35,256 nucleotides of DNA from Ignavibacteria bacterium (lineage in GTDB: Bacteria; Bacteroidota; Ignavibacteria; UBA10030; UBA6906). Shown here one piece after another: positions 19,100 through 28,793 of the stretch (the first letter of the stretch is position 1; each line of letters begins with the position of its first letter). The notes beneath the pieces were generated by a model that ran no database searches, was not told the DNA's origin, and saw only the letters and a list, made by a program, of their open reading frames with translations. The DNA is taken from assembly GCA_027295705.1 (NCBI GenBank), contig JAPUKJ010000066.1:1-35256 (forward strand), read 5' to 3'. The position numbers and the translations under genes are program-made.

Positions 19100-19987
19100 A
19101 TGAAACGCGGTACGTTGGTATTGGTTGTCGTTCTTGTTGTTCTCGGCATAGCCACAATTGTCGTTGTGCAACAGCCGGGTGAAGTTAGCTCCACAGGAAG
19201 CTTAGATCAAGCTCTCGTAGTTTATGATTCTTCGACAGTGGACAAAATCGAGGTACATTCCTCCAAAGGTTCAGTTGTCCTAGAGAAAGAGGGAGGTATC
19301 TGGAGCCTCACGTCTCCTATCAGATATCGAGCCGACGAAACTGCAGTCACAACAGCAGTCGGGAAAGGAAGGAATCTAGAGCTGACGAGTCTTGTTTCCA
19401 CAAATCCTCAGAAACAGGAGCTCTTTAAGGTCGATTCATCTGGGACGCTAGTGAACATATTTGAGAAAGGGGAGGAACGAGCTTCGTTCCGGATCGGGAA
19501 AGCGAGCAGTTCCTTCACCGAAACTTATGTGAGGCGGGAAGCTTCTTACGACGTGTATCTGGCAGTAGGAAATCTAGCGCCTACTTTTGACCGGCAGCCA
19601 AAAGATTGGCGGGATAAGACGATCTTTAAGACGTTTAAGGACAACATCACCGACGTGAAGTTCCAGTATGGCGACACCACGTTTACGCTATCATTTGAGG
19701 ATAGTTTGTGGACCGTCGACGGAGACTCGAGTGTTGAGTTCAGGGTGACAAGCTTCCTTAACTCGCTGTCCAACTTTCGAACGGATGAATTCATTGACTC
19801 GGCTCTCTCAGATCTCCCACAACTCACAGCAAGCCTTGAAGTAGAAGGCACACAGATACGTTTCCATTACAACAAGGATGCAGACAAGTACTACGTTCAG
19901 ACTTCGCGATCTTCACAGTGGTTCGAGATCCATAGCTGGAAAGCAAGGCCGGTGCTAAAAAGGAAAAAGGATTTCTTGCCCTGGTAA
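19100..19987 (+). CDS. DUF4340-like protein
   Basis: N-terminal TM; VDKIEVHSSKGSVVLEKEGGIWSLTSPIRYRADETAVTTAVGKGRNLE; follows gldG as is typical for this operon type. Confidence 0.76.
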   Translation: MKRGTLVLVVVLVVLGIATIVVVQQPGEVSSTGSLDQALVVYDSSTVDKIEVHSSKGSVVLEKEGGIWSLTSPIRYRADETAVTTAVGKGRNLELTSLVSTNPQKQELFKVDSSGTLVNIFEKGEERASFRIGKASSSFTETYVRREASYDVYLAVGNLAPTFDRQPKDWRDKTIFKTFKDNITDVKFQYGDTTFTLSFEDSLWTVDGDSSVEFRVTSFLNSLSNFRTDEFIDSALSDLPQLTASLEVEGTQIRFHYNKDADKYYVQTSRSSQWFEIHSWKARPVLKRKKDFLPW

Positions 19988-20063
19988 CGGGTAGCTAGTA
20001 AAGCAGGCTGTTCCCTACTTCCCGATAATTCCTGAGACTCAAGCATTCAACATCCTAAAGCAG

Positions 20064-20092
20064 AAACGGTCGCCAAACATTGGCGACCGTTT
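20064..20092. terminator. Hairpin terminator between convergent genes (probably bidirectional)
   Basis: AAACGGTCGCCAA-aca-TTGGCGACCGTTT, perfect 13-bp stem, 3-nt loop, between 19987(+) and 20119(-). Confidence 0.8.
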
Positions 20093-20118
20093 GTTTAAAC
20101 AACTTACATACGCTAGAG

Positions 20119-21369
20119 TTACTTGTGTCTGCGTTCACGTTTCGGTGCGGAATCCGATCTACGTGTCTGTGGCTGCGATTCGGAACGCCGAATTATACGT
20201 TCCGGCTTCGAAGACCGAAACTTTGGCCGTTCGATACGCCGTTCTTTGACCGATGGCCTCGACTCCACCTGTCTTTCAGACTGCTTGCTGGACCTCTTGT
20301 AGCTGCGCGATTCAATCTTTCGTTCTACCTTCTCCTGAGGGCGCTCCACGTTTCGCTCACGCCGCACGGAATGCTTAGACTGACGCTTTGAATTTTGGCC
20401 GCGATCCACAGACGCCTCCCGATCCTTGCTGCGATCCGTCCCGCTGCGCGGCGTGTAGATTTTCCGCTCCCGAGACTCGGCTCGTCTGAGATCTCTTTGA
20501 TTCTCCTTTGCCCGTTCAATAGATCGCACGTCAGTACGTTTTGTATCGAGAGCTATGGTCCGTCGGGACTCAATTACCTTTTCTGGGCGTTCAGCCAGAA
20601 CCTCTTTTGAATGTCTTTCAATCTTGGGTCGGTACACTTCGATTCGGTCTCTATTACCGGCCCGTACAATACGTTCTTGCGAGCGGTCATTCACATCTAC
20701 GATTTCACTTCGTGCTACTTTTACCTTTCCCCTCCGTTCAACGTACTCACGTGCAGGACCTCTTGTAACGATTCTTCCTCCTCGATGACGGACGCTGCCT
20801 GCGGACCGGGTTCTACCGATATACCGGGAATTATGCTTGGTCCGATAAATATATCTGTGCACGCGAGGACTAGTAACATACCTGCAATCAACAAAAGTCC
20901 AATAGTAATGAGGAGTTACCCAATGGGTTGCATAGTGAATGCCAAAGCTAATGCTGAAAATTGCATACGGCCCAAGCGGTGCCCAACCGATATAGTTACC
21001 ACCATATCGCCATTCGACCCAAGCAGGCGCCCAGTCATAACCAGGTATCCACATCCAACCATAGTAGTCATCGTAGTACCAGCGTCCGTAATGATAGGCA
21101 GCCCAAGCCCAGGGCTCACTCGATAGCCAGTACCAGCCGTCACCTGTCCAGGCCCAGCGTCCGACGGTGTAAGGACGCCAACCGTGTGCAACTCCTATTG
21201 GCCTCCACGCGTAAACACTCGGCTCAATTGTAATCCATTCCCCATACGGACTGAGAGAAGAATAAAAAACGCCAAAGGAGACCCCCACGGAACCATACGG
21301 GCGGTAATGTGCATATGAGCTTGACCACCCGACCAACAATAAGCCAAATACCACAAGAGCCTTCTTCAT
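20119..21369 (-). CDS. DUF6600-like W/Y-rich secreted protein with a highly basic low-complexity C-terminus
   Basis: Signal peptide MKKALVVFGLLLVGWSSSYA; SLSPYGEWITIEPSVYAWRPIGVAHGWRPYTVGRWAWTGDGWYWLSSEPWAWAAYHYGRWYYDDYYGWMWIPG; then an R/E/S/K-rich tail of roughly 200 aa. Confidence 0.68.
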   Translation of the reverse strand: MKKALVVFGLLLVGWSSSYAHYRPYGSVGVSFGVFYSSLSPYGEWITIEPSVYAWRPIGVAHGWRPYTVGRWAWTGDGWYWLSSEPWAWAAYHYGRWYYDDYYGWMWIPGYDWAPAWVEWRYGGNYIGWAPLGPYAIFSISFGIHYATHWVTPHYYWTFVDCRYVTSPRVHRYIYRTKHNSRYIGRTRSAGSVRHRGGRIVTRGPAREYVERRGKVKVARSEIVDVNDRSQERIVRAGNRDRIEVYRPKIERHSKEVLAERPEKVIESRRTIALDTKRTDVRSIERAKENQRDLRRAESRERKIYTPRSGTDRSKDREASVDRGQNSKRQSKHSVRRERNVERPQEKVERKIESRSYKRSSKQSERQVESRPSVKERRIERPKFRSSKPERIIRRSESQPQTRRSDSAPKRERRHK

Positions 21370-21556
21370 GTTAACACCTCGCCGTAATAATCGACACAGT
21401 ATTCGCCCTCAAACACTTCCAACCATCGTGCCAACTAGAAGTGGCCATAGTTCCGTCTTTCTTGGCCAACTCTAGAATCGAAGCGTCTACTATGGTAGCC
21501 ATTCGCACACATTTCAAAACAGTACATCACGGAAGGAGTTTCGCCCGGAGGAGGGT

Positions 21557-22294
21557 CTAGGCAGCTTTCTGGAGCAGATACCCGATTATGCCTTTTTGGA
21601 TGTGGAGTCGGTTTTCAGCTTGCTGCAAAACGATGGAATGCTTTCCGTCAAGAACATCCTTGACAGCTTCCATTGGATCTTGAATGAATTCAATTTTGCT
21701 TATTGCTGCAGCTTGAGCTTGTTCGAGGATTTGAGGATGTGGCTCGTATCCGGCTGGACACGATAAAACAAAATAAATAGGAAATTTCTCAGCCAGTTCC
21801 AACCATGAATTAACGATATTGTTGCCATCCCCAACGAAGACAATTTTTGTAGATGAGGAGAACCTACTCAGTTCCTGCAGGGTGAGAACATCGGCCAAAA
21901 TCTGACATGGATGAACAAGATCGGTCATTGCATTGATAACCGGGACGTGGCCCTCTCTGCCAATTGGACGCACGTTTGGTGCTTTATCGTCCGTGCAACA
22001 ATGAGCTCGTTGTAATGTGAAAGAACGGATCCTATATCATGCTCGGATTCCCTGGTGGCAATACCAATGGTTTCTTGTTGGAGAAAAATTGCGTGACCAC
22101 CCAGCTGCGCAATGCCCACCTCAAAGGAAACGCGGGTGCGGAGAGACTCTCTCTCAAAGATCAACGCAGCGCTCTTGTTGGCACGCGGTGTGAAGTTTCC
22201 AAGTTCTCCGTTTTTTAGTCGCCGTGAAGATTCAAATATGTCCGACAGCTCCTGTTGGGGTCCAAAACGAGAAAGATACTAAGTCACGCTTCAT
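21557..22294 (-). pseudogene. argF: Ornithine carbamoyltransferase, degraded (two frameshifts plus internal deletion)
   Basis: MKRDLVSF / QQELSDIFESSRRLKNGELGNFTPRANKSAALIFERESLRTRVSFEVGIAQLGGHAIFL...HYNELIVARTIKHQTCVQLAERAT / VPVINAMTDLVHPCQILADVLTLQEL...VFVGDGNNIVNSWLELAEKFP...DPMEAVK (about 50 aa missing) DVLDGKHSIVLQQAENRLHIQK. Confidence 0.86.
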
Positions 22295-22418
22295 GAAACC
22301 ATCCCATAGAAAGTGTAAAAACCAAGAAATGTCGTGTGCATGTACTCATGAAATGCGAGAACTCGTACAAAAATTCCAACAAGCGTGTCACTGTAGTCAG
22401 AAGGTGTACCAAACGAGT

Positions 22419-23837
22419 TCACACGGATTTCTTCCGAGCAAACGCATGCGTGGAATAGCCATAGAAAACCTCGGCGCACTCTGACAGCGTTTCCGATAAG
22501 GTCGGATGAGGGTGAACGGATTCTGCAACATCCTCCGCAGTCGCTCCCATCTCAATAGCCAGAACACCCTCGCTAATCAGTTCTCCGGCACCTGCACCTA
22601 CTATCCCAACACCGAGAATTCGTTCTGTTTCTGGCTCAATGATCAACTTAGTCAGACCATCGGTTCTGTCAAAACTCAGAGCTCTCCCAGAGGCAGACCA
22701 AGGGAACTTGGCTACTTCTACTGTAATCCCTTTCTGCTTTGCTTCTAATTCCGTTAAGCCACACCACGCGACTTCTGGATCGGTGAACACAACAGCGGGA
22801 ATAATAATGTCTTCAAAAGAGCTAGGTTCTCCGGTTACAACATCTACGACAACCCTTGCCTCTTTCGAGGCTTTGTGAGCAAGAAGGACTCCACCCACAA
22901 CGTCGCCGATCGCGTAGATGCCTGGATCCGAAGTCTCCTGCCTCTCATTGACTTGAATAAACCCGTTTTCATCCCGTGTGACTTTGGTATTCTCAAGGCC
23001 AAGATCGCCGCAATTAGGGATGCGACCAACAGACACAAGAACGCGATCGTATAGCTCTTCTTTTTCTTTACCCTCGAGTTCCATAGTCACTTTGATTTGT
23101 TTTCCACTCGTAGCCATCTTCAGCACGTTTGTTTTGAGCCGGACGTCTTTGAAGGACTTCTCAGCATAGCGCATGACGGGTCGGACGAGATCAGCGTCAG
23201 ATCCTATCAATATCGAGTCGAGGGCCTCGACGAGAACCACGTCACTTCCAAGCGTTGCATAGACCGTTCCTAGTTCCATTCCAATGTATCCACCGCCAAC
23301 CACCAAAAGGGTTTTGGGAATTTCATCTAACTGGAGAGCCTCGGTTGAAGTCATGATTCTTTTGTTGCCGAGATCAAAAGCGGAAGGCATAGCCGACTTC
23401 GAACCAACAGCAACGATGGCATTATCAAAGGTAATGAATCTCTGCCCTTTCAGCGTTTCAACCCGCAGTGTCCCTGAATCCTCAAAATATCCTCTTCCAT
23501 GCAACACCTCAACGCCTCGTTTCTGGGCGAGGCTGCTAACTCCTTGAGCTAGCTTTTGAATGATAGATTCTTTCCAAGCGCGCATTTTGTCCAAATTAAT
23601 TTTTGGCTTCCCAAAACTGATCCCGCGGAAATCAGAATCGCTTGCTTCGGTAATCAACTTCGCTACATGCAACAAAGTCTTTGAAGGAATACATCCATGA
23701 TTCAGGCAGATTCCGCCCAGACGCTCGTCTTGCTCCACCATGATGACTTTTTTCCCTTTGTCAGCTGCATAGAAAGCGGCGGCATAACCACCCGGACCAG
23801 CACCCACCACGACGATTTCTGTTTTGATTGAACTCAT
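22419..23837 (-). CDS. lpdA: Dihydrolipoyl dehydrogenase (E3)
   Basis: VVVGAGPGGYAAAFYAADKG, redox CLNHGCIPSK, VVGGGYIGMELG, IYAIGDVVGG, C-terminal HPHPTLSE. Confidence 0.96.
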   Translation of the reverse strand: MSSIKTEIVVVGAGPGGYAAAFYAADKGKKVIMVEQDERLGGICLNHGCIPSKTLLHVAKLITEASDSDFRGISFGKPKINLDKMRAWKESIIQKLAQGVSSLAQKRGVEVLHGRGYFEDSGTLRVETLKGQRFITFDNAIVAVGSKSAMPSAFDLGNKRIMTSTEALQLDEIPKTLLVVGGGYIGMELGTVYATLGSDVVLVEALDSILIGSDADLVRPVMRYAEKSFKDVRLKTNVLKMATSGKQIKVTMELEGKEKEELYDRVLVSVGRIPNCGDLGLENTKVTRDENGFIQVNERQETSDPGIYAIGDVVGGVLLAHKASKEARVVVDVVTGEPSSFEDIIIPAVVFTDPEVAWCGLTELEAKQKGITVEVAKFPWSASGRALSFDRTDGLTKLIIEPETERILGVGIVGAGAGELISEGVLAIEMGATAEDVAESVHPHPTLSETLSECAEVFYGYSTHAFARKKSV

Positions 23838-25168
23838 TTCTTTCCTTTTCGCGCTCCGAGATGCAAACCCACCTCCTCATCTTTAAACTGTTCAAGCACA
23901 GTAACAAGCTCAGTGACAAACCGCGCCGCATCAGCTCCGTCGATAACACGATGGTCATAGGACAGAACAAGTGGAAGTATCATGCGCTTTTCCATTTTCC
24001 CATCCCGAATAACAGGCTTCCAGCCTGCACGTCCCAAGCCCAATACGGCCACCTCAGGGCTGTTGATTATGGGAGTGAAGTGCCCACCGCCTATACCTCC
24101 CTGATTGGAAATTGTGAACGTACCGCCCCGCATTTCTTCCAAGTTCAATTTCCTTCGCCTGGATCTCTCAGCGAGTTCATGCAGTTCAATCGAAACTTCC
24201 AATAGACTTTTCTTATCGACATCCCTAATGACAGGCACAATCAATCCTTGCTCGGTATCTACGGCAATACCGAGGTAATAATAATCTTTGTAGATGATTT
24301 CCTCAATCGATTCATCCAAGCTGGAATTAAACTTCGGGTATTTCTTCAACACCGCTGTTACTGCCTTTAAGACGAAGGACGTTAGCGTCAAATGCGCACC
24401 TTTCTTTTCGTAAGCAGCACCATGCTTCTTTCTAAGCTTCATTAGATCGGTAATGTCCGCTTCATCAAACTGTGTAATATGTGGTATGGATGTCCACGCA
24501 TTAGCCATATTGTGGCTGATTGTCCGCCTCAGGTTTGTCATCCTTTCCCGATGAATGGGTCCCCATTTTGAAAAATCAACCCGTTCTGGCATCGGCCGCC
24601 GAGGCTCTTGTGCTCCCGGAGAGACAGCCTTACGCTGAAAAGCAATTTGCTGCAGACGGTCAATATAGTCTTTGACATCAGAAAGAATAATCCTTCCGCC
24701 GCGTTCACTCCCTCTAATTCTGGACAGGTCTATACCTAATTTCGCAGCCATCTTTCTTATAGATGGAGATGCGGGTGGTGGAAAACCGCTTGGAGGAATA
24801 TGTTGAACAGCCAGGGGTTTGGGTTCTTCCACCGCTTGTTCCTTGATGTCACCTCTGATCAACTCCGATGATAGCTGCTCTTCAGAAACAGAAACGATGT
24901 CTCCTTTCTTTCTTTCAGCCTTTTCCGCAGATATACCATCCTCTGACAGAGAAAAGATCACCTGTCCAACCTTTATTTCATCACCTTCTTTCACATGGAC
25001 CTTCGTAACAGTGCCCGCCACTGGTGAAGGAATGGATGCAACAGCTTTTTCACTCTCCAGCTCCAGTATGGGTTGGTCTCTCTTAACTCGATCGCCCTCT
25101 TTCACAAAGATTGTCGCCACAGAACCGGAGTCTGCACCTTCACCCAATCGGGGGAGTCTAACTTCCAT
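23834..25168 (-). CDS. aceF: Dihydrolipoamide acetyltransferase (E2), single lipoyl domain
   Basis: Lipoyl domain with ELESEKAVASIPSP; E3-binding SPSIRKMAAKLGIDLSRIRGSERGGRIILSDVKDYI; catalytic LSYDHRVIDGADAARF. Confidence 0.94.
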   Translation of the reverse strand: MEVRLPRLGEGADSGSVATIFVKEGDRVKRDQPILELESEKAVASIPSPVAGTVTKVHVKEGDEIKVGQVIFSLSEDGISAEKAERKKGDIVSVSEEQLSSELIRGDIKEQAVEEPKPLAVQHIPPSGFPPPASPSIRKMAAKLGIDLSRIRGSERGGRIILSDVKDYIDRLQQIAFQRKAVSPGAQEPRRPMPERVDFSKWGPIHRERMTNLRRTISHNMANAWTSIPHITQFDEADITDLMKLRKKHGAAYEKKGAHLTLTSFVLKAVTAVLKKYPKFNSSLDESIEEIIYKDYYYLGIAVDTEQGLIVPVIRDVDKKSLLEVSIELHELAERSRRRKLNLEEMRGGTFTISNQGGIGGGHFTPIINSPEVAVLGLGRAGWKPVIRDGKMEKRMILPLVLSYDHRVIDGADAARFVTELVTVLEQFKDEEVGLHLGARKGKK

Positions 25169-25197
25169 CGAATATCTCCATTAAATTGGGCAGGCTT

Positions 25198-27903
25198 TCA
25201 GACACATATAGGATACGCCTTTTCTGGATCGACGTCCAACTTTCTGATTGCGCCTTCGACGACTTCGTTTTCGACGAAACCCTTTCGAGCAAGTGCATAC
25301 AGCGTTGCAACAGCGGTCAGTTCGGCATCGACCTCAAAGAAACGACGTAGATTGGATCGCGTATCGCTTCTGCCAAAACCGTCTGTTCCAAGAGTCATGA
25401 GCCCGCCCGGAACCCAAGGTGCTATCTGATCGGGGACAATTTTCATGTAATCAGACACGGCAACAAATACGCCCTGCTCTTTCTCAAGAATTGTCTCCAC
25501 ATAGGACTTCCTCGGCATCGCAGTTGGATGTAACATGTTCCACCGTTTCACGTTCAACGCTTCGCTTCGGAGCAGCTTATAGCTTGTAGCGCTCCATACA
25601 TCAGCCGACACATCGTAATCTTCTGCAAGTATTTCTTGCGCTTTCAGCGCTTCTCTAAGAATAGGCCCGCTGCCGAAGATTTGCGCTTTGTATTTTTTCT
25701 TTCCCTCTCCCTTCCGAAACTTATATAGTCCTTTGAGTAATCCCTGCTCGACCCCCGCGGGCATTGGAGGCATCAAGTAGTTCTCATTATATAGGGTGAG
25801 ATAATAGAAAACTTCCTCTCCCTTCTGATACATACGCCTCATCCCATCCGAAATAATTACAGCAACTTCATATGCGAAGGCAAGGTCATATGTCAACAGT
25901 GTAGGGATCGTACTGGCGAGGACGTGACTGTGTCCATCCTCATGCTGCAATCCCTCTCCATTGAGGGTCGTCCGACCTGCTGTCGCTCCTAGCAAGAACC
26001 CTTTTGACTTCATGTCACCCGCTGCCCACATCAGATCACCGATCCTCTGAAATCCAAACATGGAATAATAGATGTAGAATGGAATCATATTCAGACCATG
26101 TGTCGCATAGGATGTTGCTGCAGCTATAAAAGAAGACATAGCTCCTGCCTCTGTGATCCCCTCTTCCAAAATCTGGCCGCCCTTGGTTTCGTGATAATAC
26201 AGAAGCGTCTGACTATCCACCGGATCATACAGCTGTCCTTTGGGAGAGTAGATACCGAACTCGCGGAAGAGAGGATCCATGCCGAACGTTCGTGCTTCAT
26301 CCGGTATAATGGGAACAATATTTTGTGCGATTTTCTTGTTACGCAGAAGATTACTAAGAAGTCGGACAAAGGCCATAGTCGTCGAAACCTCGTACCGCTC
26401 GGATCCCTTCAAGAATTCTTCAAATTCGCGCAGCCCGGGGACATCGAGTTGTTCCGCCTTGACCTTGCGTTTGGGCACGAATCCGCCCAACTTTTTCCTC
26501 CGTTCCAGCAGGTATTTTGTTTCAGGACTGTCCTCAGCAGGGCGATAAAAAGGTGCGTCGACTACATCTTCATCATTAACAGGAATGTCAAAACGAGTTC
26601 GAAACTCTCGTAGTTCCTTCTCGTTAAGTTTCTTTTGTTGGTGAGTTACGTTCCTACCCTCGCCTGCTTCGCCCAAGCCGTAACCTTTTATCGTCTTGGC
26701 CAGAATGACTGTTGGGGAGCCTTTGTGTTCAACGGCCGCTTTGTAAGCGGCATACACCTTTTGGGGATCATGGCCACCTCTCCTCAGCTTGCGGATCTGA
26801 TCGTCAGTGAGATGATTGACAAGTTCCAATAGCTCAGGATATTTGGCAAAAAAGTGTTTTCTAGTATAGCTTCCCAATTCAACCGAATATTTCTGGTAAT
26901 CACCATCGACGGCCTCTTCCATTCGCTTTACCAATAGACCCTTCCTATCAGCTTGCAACAGCGGATCCCAATCCGAGCCCCAGATCACCTTGATCACATT
27001 CCACCCAGCTCCGCGGAAGGCAGCTTCAAGCTCTTGGATGATCTTGCCATTCCCTCTTACAGGTCCATCAAGCCGTTGAAGATTACAGTTGACGACCCAA
27101 ATCAAATTGTCCAGATTCTCACGTGACGCCAGCGTTAACGCACCTAGGGTTTCCGGCTCATCCACCTCACCATCACCGACAAAACACCAGACTTTTGACT
27201 CTTGTGCTTTCGAAAAACCCCTCGGGTGTAGATACCTGTTAAAACGCGCTTGGTAAATCGACATGATCGGCGCAAGTCCCATCGCGACAGAAGGAAACTG
27301 CCAGAAGTCAGCCATAAGATACGGATGGGGGTATGAAGAAAGTCCACCACTTTCAGCCAGTTCCTGACGGAAATTGTGAAGGTATTCTGGATGTAGTCTC
27401 CGCTCAAGATACGCGCGTGCATATATTCCAGGCGATGCATGGCCTTGAAAATAAACCTGATCCGCTGGGCCTTCACCATCGCTTCCTTTAAAGAAATGAT
27501 TGAATCCGACTTCATACAGTGTCGCGCAAGAAGCATACGTAGAAATATGCCCTCCGAGGCCACTGTGAAGTCGATTGGCTTTTACCACCATCGCCATAGC
27601 ATTCCATCGGATAATACTCTTGATTCGTCGCTCGATTTCCCTGTTGCCGGGATACGGAGGTTCCTTTTCAACAGGAATTGTATTGATATATGGTGTATGA
27701 ACAGGGAAGGGTATCTTGATTCCCGAATCGCGCAACCTTGTTGCGAGCTTCTCCAAGACAAGAGGGACACTCTCTGATTCTCTGTTTTTGACGACAGACT
27801 GCAAGATATATTCAAGAGAATCAAGCCAGTTATCTCTTTCAATATTGCTATCTTGCAAAATAGGCTCTTGTTCTTTAGTTTTCGGTTCCACAACCACTCT
27901 CAC
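25198..27903 (-). CDS. aceE: Pyruvate dehydrogenase E1, homodimeric AceE type
   Basis: 901 aa; GGHISTYASCATLYEVGFNHFF, ThDP-binding GDGEVDEPETLGALTLASRENLDNLIWVVNCNLQRLDGPVRGNGKIIQELE, YEVAVIISDGMRRMYQKGEEVFYYLTLYNENY. Confidence 0.96.
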   Translation of the reverse strand: MRVVVEPKTKEQEPILQDSNIERDNWLDSLEYILQSVVKNRESESVPLVLEKLATRLRDSGIKIPFPVHTPYINTIPVEKEPPYPGNREIERRIKSIIRWNAMAMVVKANRLHSGLGGHISTYASCATLYEVGFNHFFKGSDGEGPADQVYFQGHASPGIYARAYLERRLHPEYLHNFRQELAESGGLSSYPHPYLMADFWQFPSVAMGLAPIMSIYQARFNRYLHPRGFSKAQESKVWCFVGDGEVDEPETLGALTLASRENLDNLIWVVNCNLQRLDGPVRGNGKIIQELEAAFRGAGWNVIKVIWGSDWDPLLQADRKGLLVKRMEEAVDGDYQKYSVELGSYTRKHFFAKYPELLELVNHLTDDQIRKLRRGGHDPQKVYAAYKAAVEHKGSPTVILAKTIKGYGLGEAGEGRNVTHQQKKLNEKELREFRTRFDIPVNDEDVVDAPFYRPAEDSPETKYLLERRKKLGGFVPKRKVKAEQLDVPGLREFEEFLKGSERYEVSTTMAFVRLLSNLLRNKKIAQNIVPIIPDEARTFGMDPLFREFGIYSPKGQLYDPVDSQTLLYYHETKGGQILEEGITEAGAMSSFIAAATSYATHGLNMIPFYIYYSMFGFQRIGDLMWAAGDMKSKGFLLGATAGRTTLNGEGLQHEDGHSHVLASTIPTLLTYDLAFAYEVAVIISDGMRRMYQKGEEVFYYLTLYNENYLMPPMPAGVEQGLLKGLYKFRKGEGKKKYKAQIFGSGPILREALKAQEILAEDYDVSADVWSATSYKLLRSEALNVKRWNMLHPTAMPRKSYVETILEKEQGVFVAVSDYMKIVPDQIAPWVPGGLMTLGTDGFGRSDTRSNLRRFFEVDAELTAVATLYALARKGFVENEVVEGAIRKLDVDPEKAYPICV

Positions 27904-27991
27904 GTTTTGATTAATTTTGGGATGCGACTGCTCTCTTGCTGGTTCTTAAGTCCCAAATGTACGGGATTCTTTCTATTGTATCAACTTACAA

Positions 27992-28711
27992 ATGAAATTC
28001 ATTGATCTAACACTACCATCAGCGGAACAGAATATTGCCTTCGATGAAGCCCTCATACATGAATGCGAAGAAGGTTTTGACGAAGAGATTTTAAGGTTCT
28101 GGGAGCCTCGAGAATACTTTGTTGTGTTAGGATACTCCAGTAAGGCGAAAGCAGAAGTGAACGTAGATTCGTGTCGCAAGAACGCGATCCCCATTCTCAG
28201 AAGATACAGCGGCGGGGGAACAGTTGTCCAAGGCCCGGGATGCCTTAATTTCTGCCTGGTACTGAAAATACACAATTCAGGAAAGCTATCAAATATTGCT
28301 GGGACAAACTCTTTTGTACTGCAGCGGCATGTGCGCGCACTTCAACCCTTCGTTGAACAGATAATCGACGTTAAAGGATACACTGATCTGACAATCAGGG
28401 CATCGAAATTCTCCGGAAATTCACAACGCCGCCGCCAGCGCTTTCTGTTGTTTCATGGAACTTTTCTCTTGCGCTTTGATATATCAATCGTTGAGAGGCT
28501 TCTTCCTCTTCCCGAGAAGCAGCCACGCTACCGGAGCAACCGGTCTCATAAAGCCTTCTTGACAAACTTCACAGCCTCGCCACACGTCGTCAAAGATGCA
28601 ATTCGGAATGAATGGGATGCGTCCAAACATCTACGACACATTCCGCATGAGAGGATTGACAGATTGATACAGGATCGGTATGCCTCACCTGATTGGACCT
28701 TCAGGTTCTGA
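27992..28711 (+). CDS. Biotin/lipoate A/B protein ligase family (LplA/LipM-like)
   Basis: ILRRYSGGGTVVQGPGCLNFCLVL, KFSGNSQRRRQRFLLFHGTFLL; divergent from aceE. Confidence 0.87.
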   Translation: MKFIDLTLPSAEQNIAFDEALIHECEEGFDEEILRFWEPREYFVVLGYSSKAKAEVNVDSCRKNAIPILRRYSGGGTVVQGPGCLNFCLVLKIHNSGKLSNIAGTNSFVLQRHVRALQPFVEQIIDVKGYTDLTIRASKFSGNSQRRRQRFLLFHGTFLLRFDISIVERLLPLPEKQPRYRSNRSHKAFLTNFTASPHVVKDAIRNEWDASKHLRHIPHERIDRLIQDRYASPDWTFRF

Positions 28712-28793
28712 CGACACACATCCATAAAATTCAGGAAGCACAGAGAAGCCTTCAGAAAGAGCGGTGAGGCATCCATCTCAAGTAATAACAATT

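Noticed and set aside
20080-21233. Overlapping + strand ORFs opposite the DUF6600-like gene
   Set aside because: Antisense artefacts of a low-complexity R/W-rich gene; no family motifs or RBS.
22224-22484. + strand 86-aa ORF between argF and lpdA
   Set aside because: Mostly antisense to the argF 5' end, the intergenic gap and the lpdA 3' end; composition non-specific.
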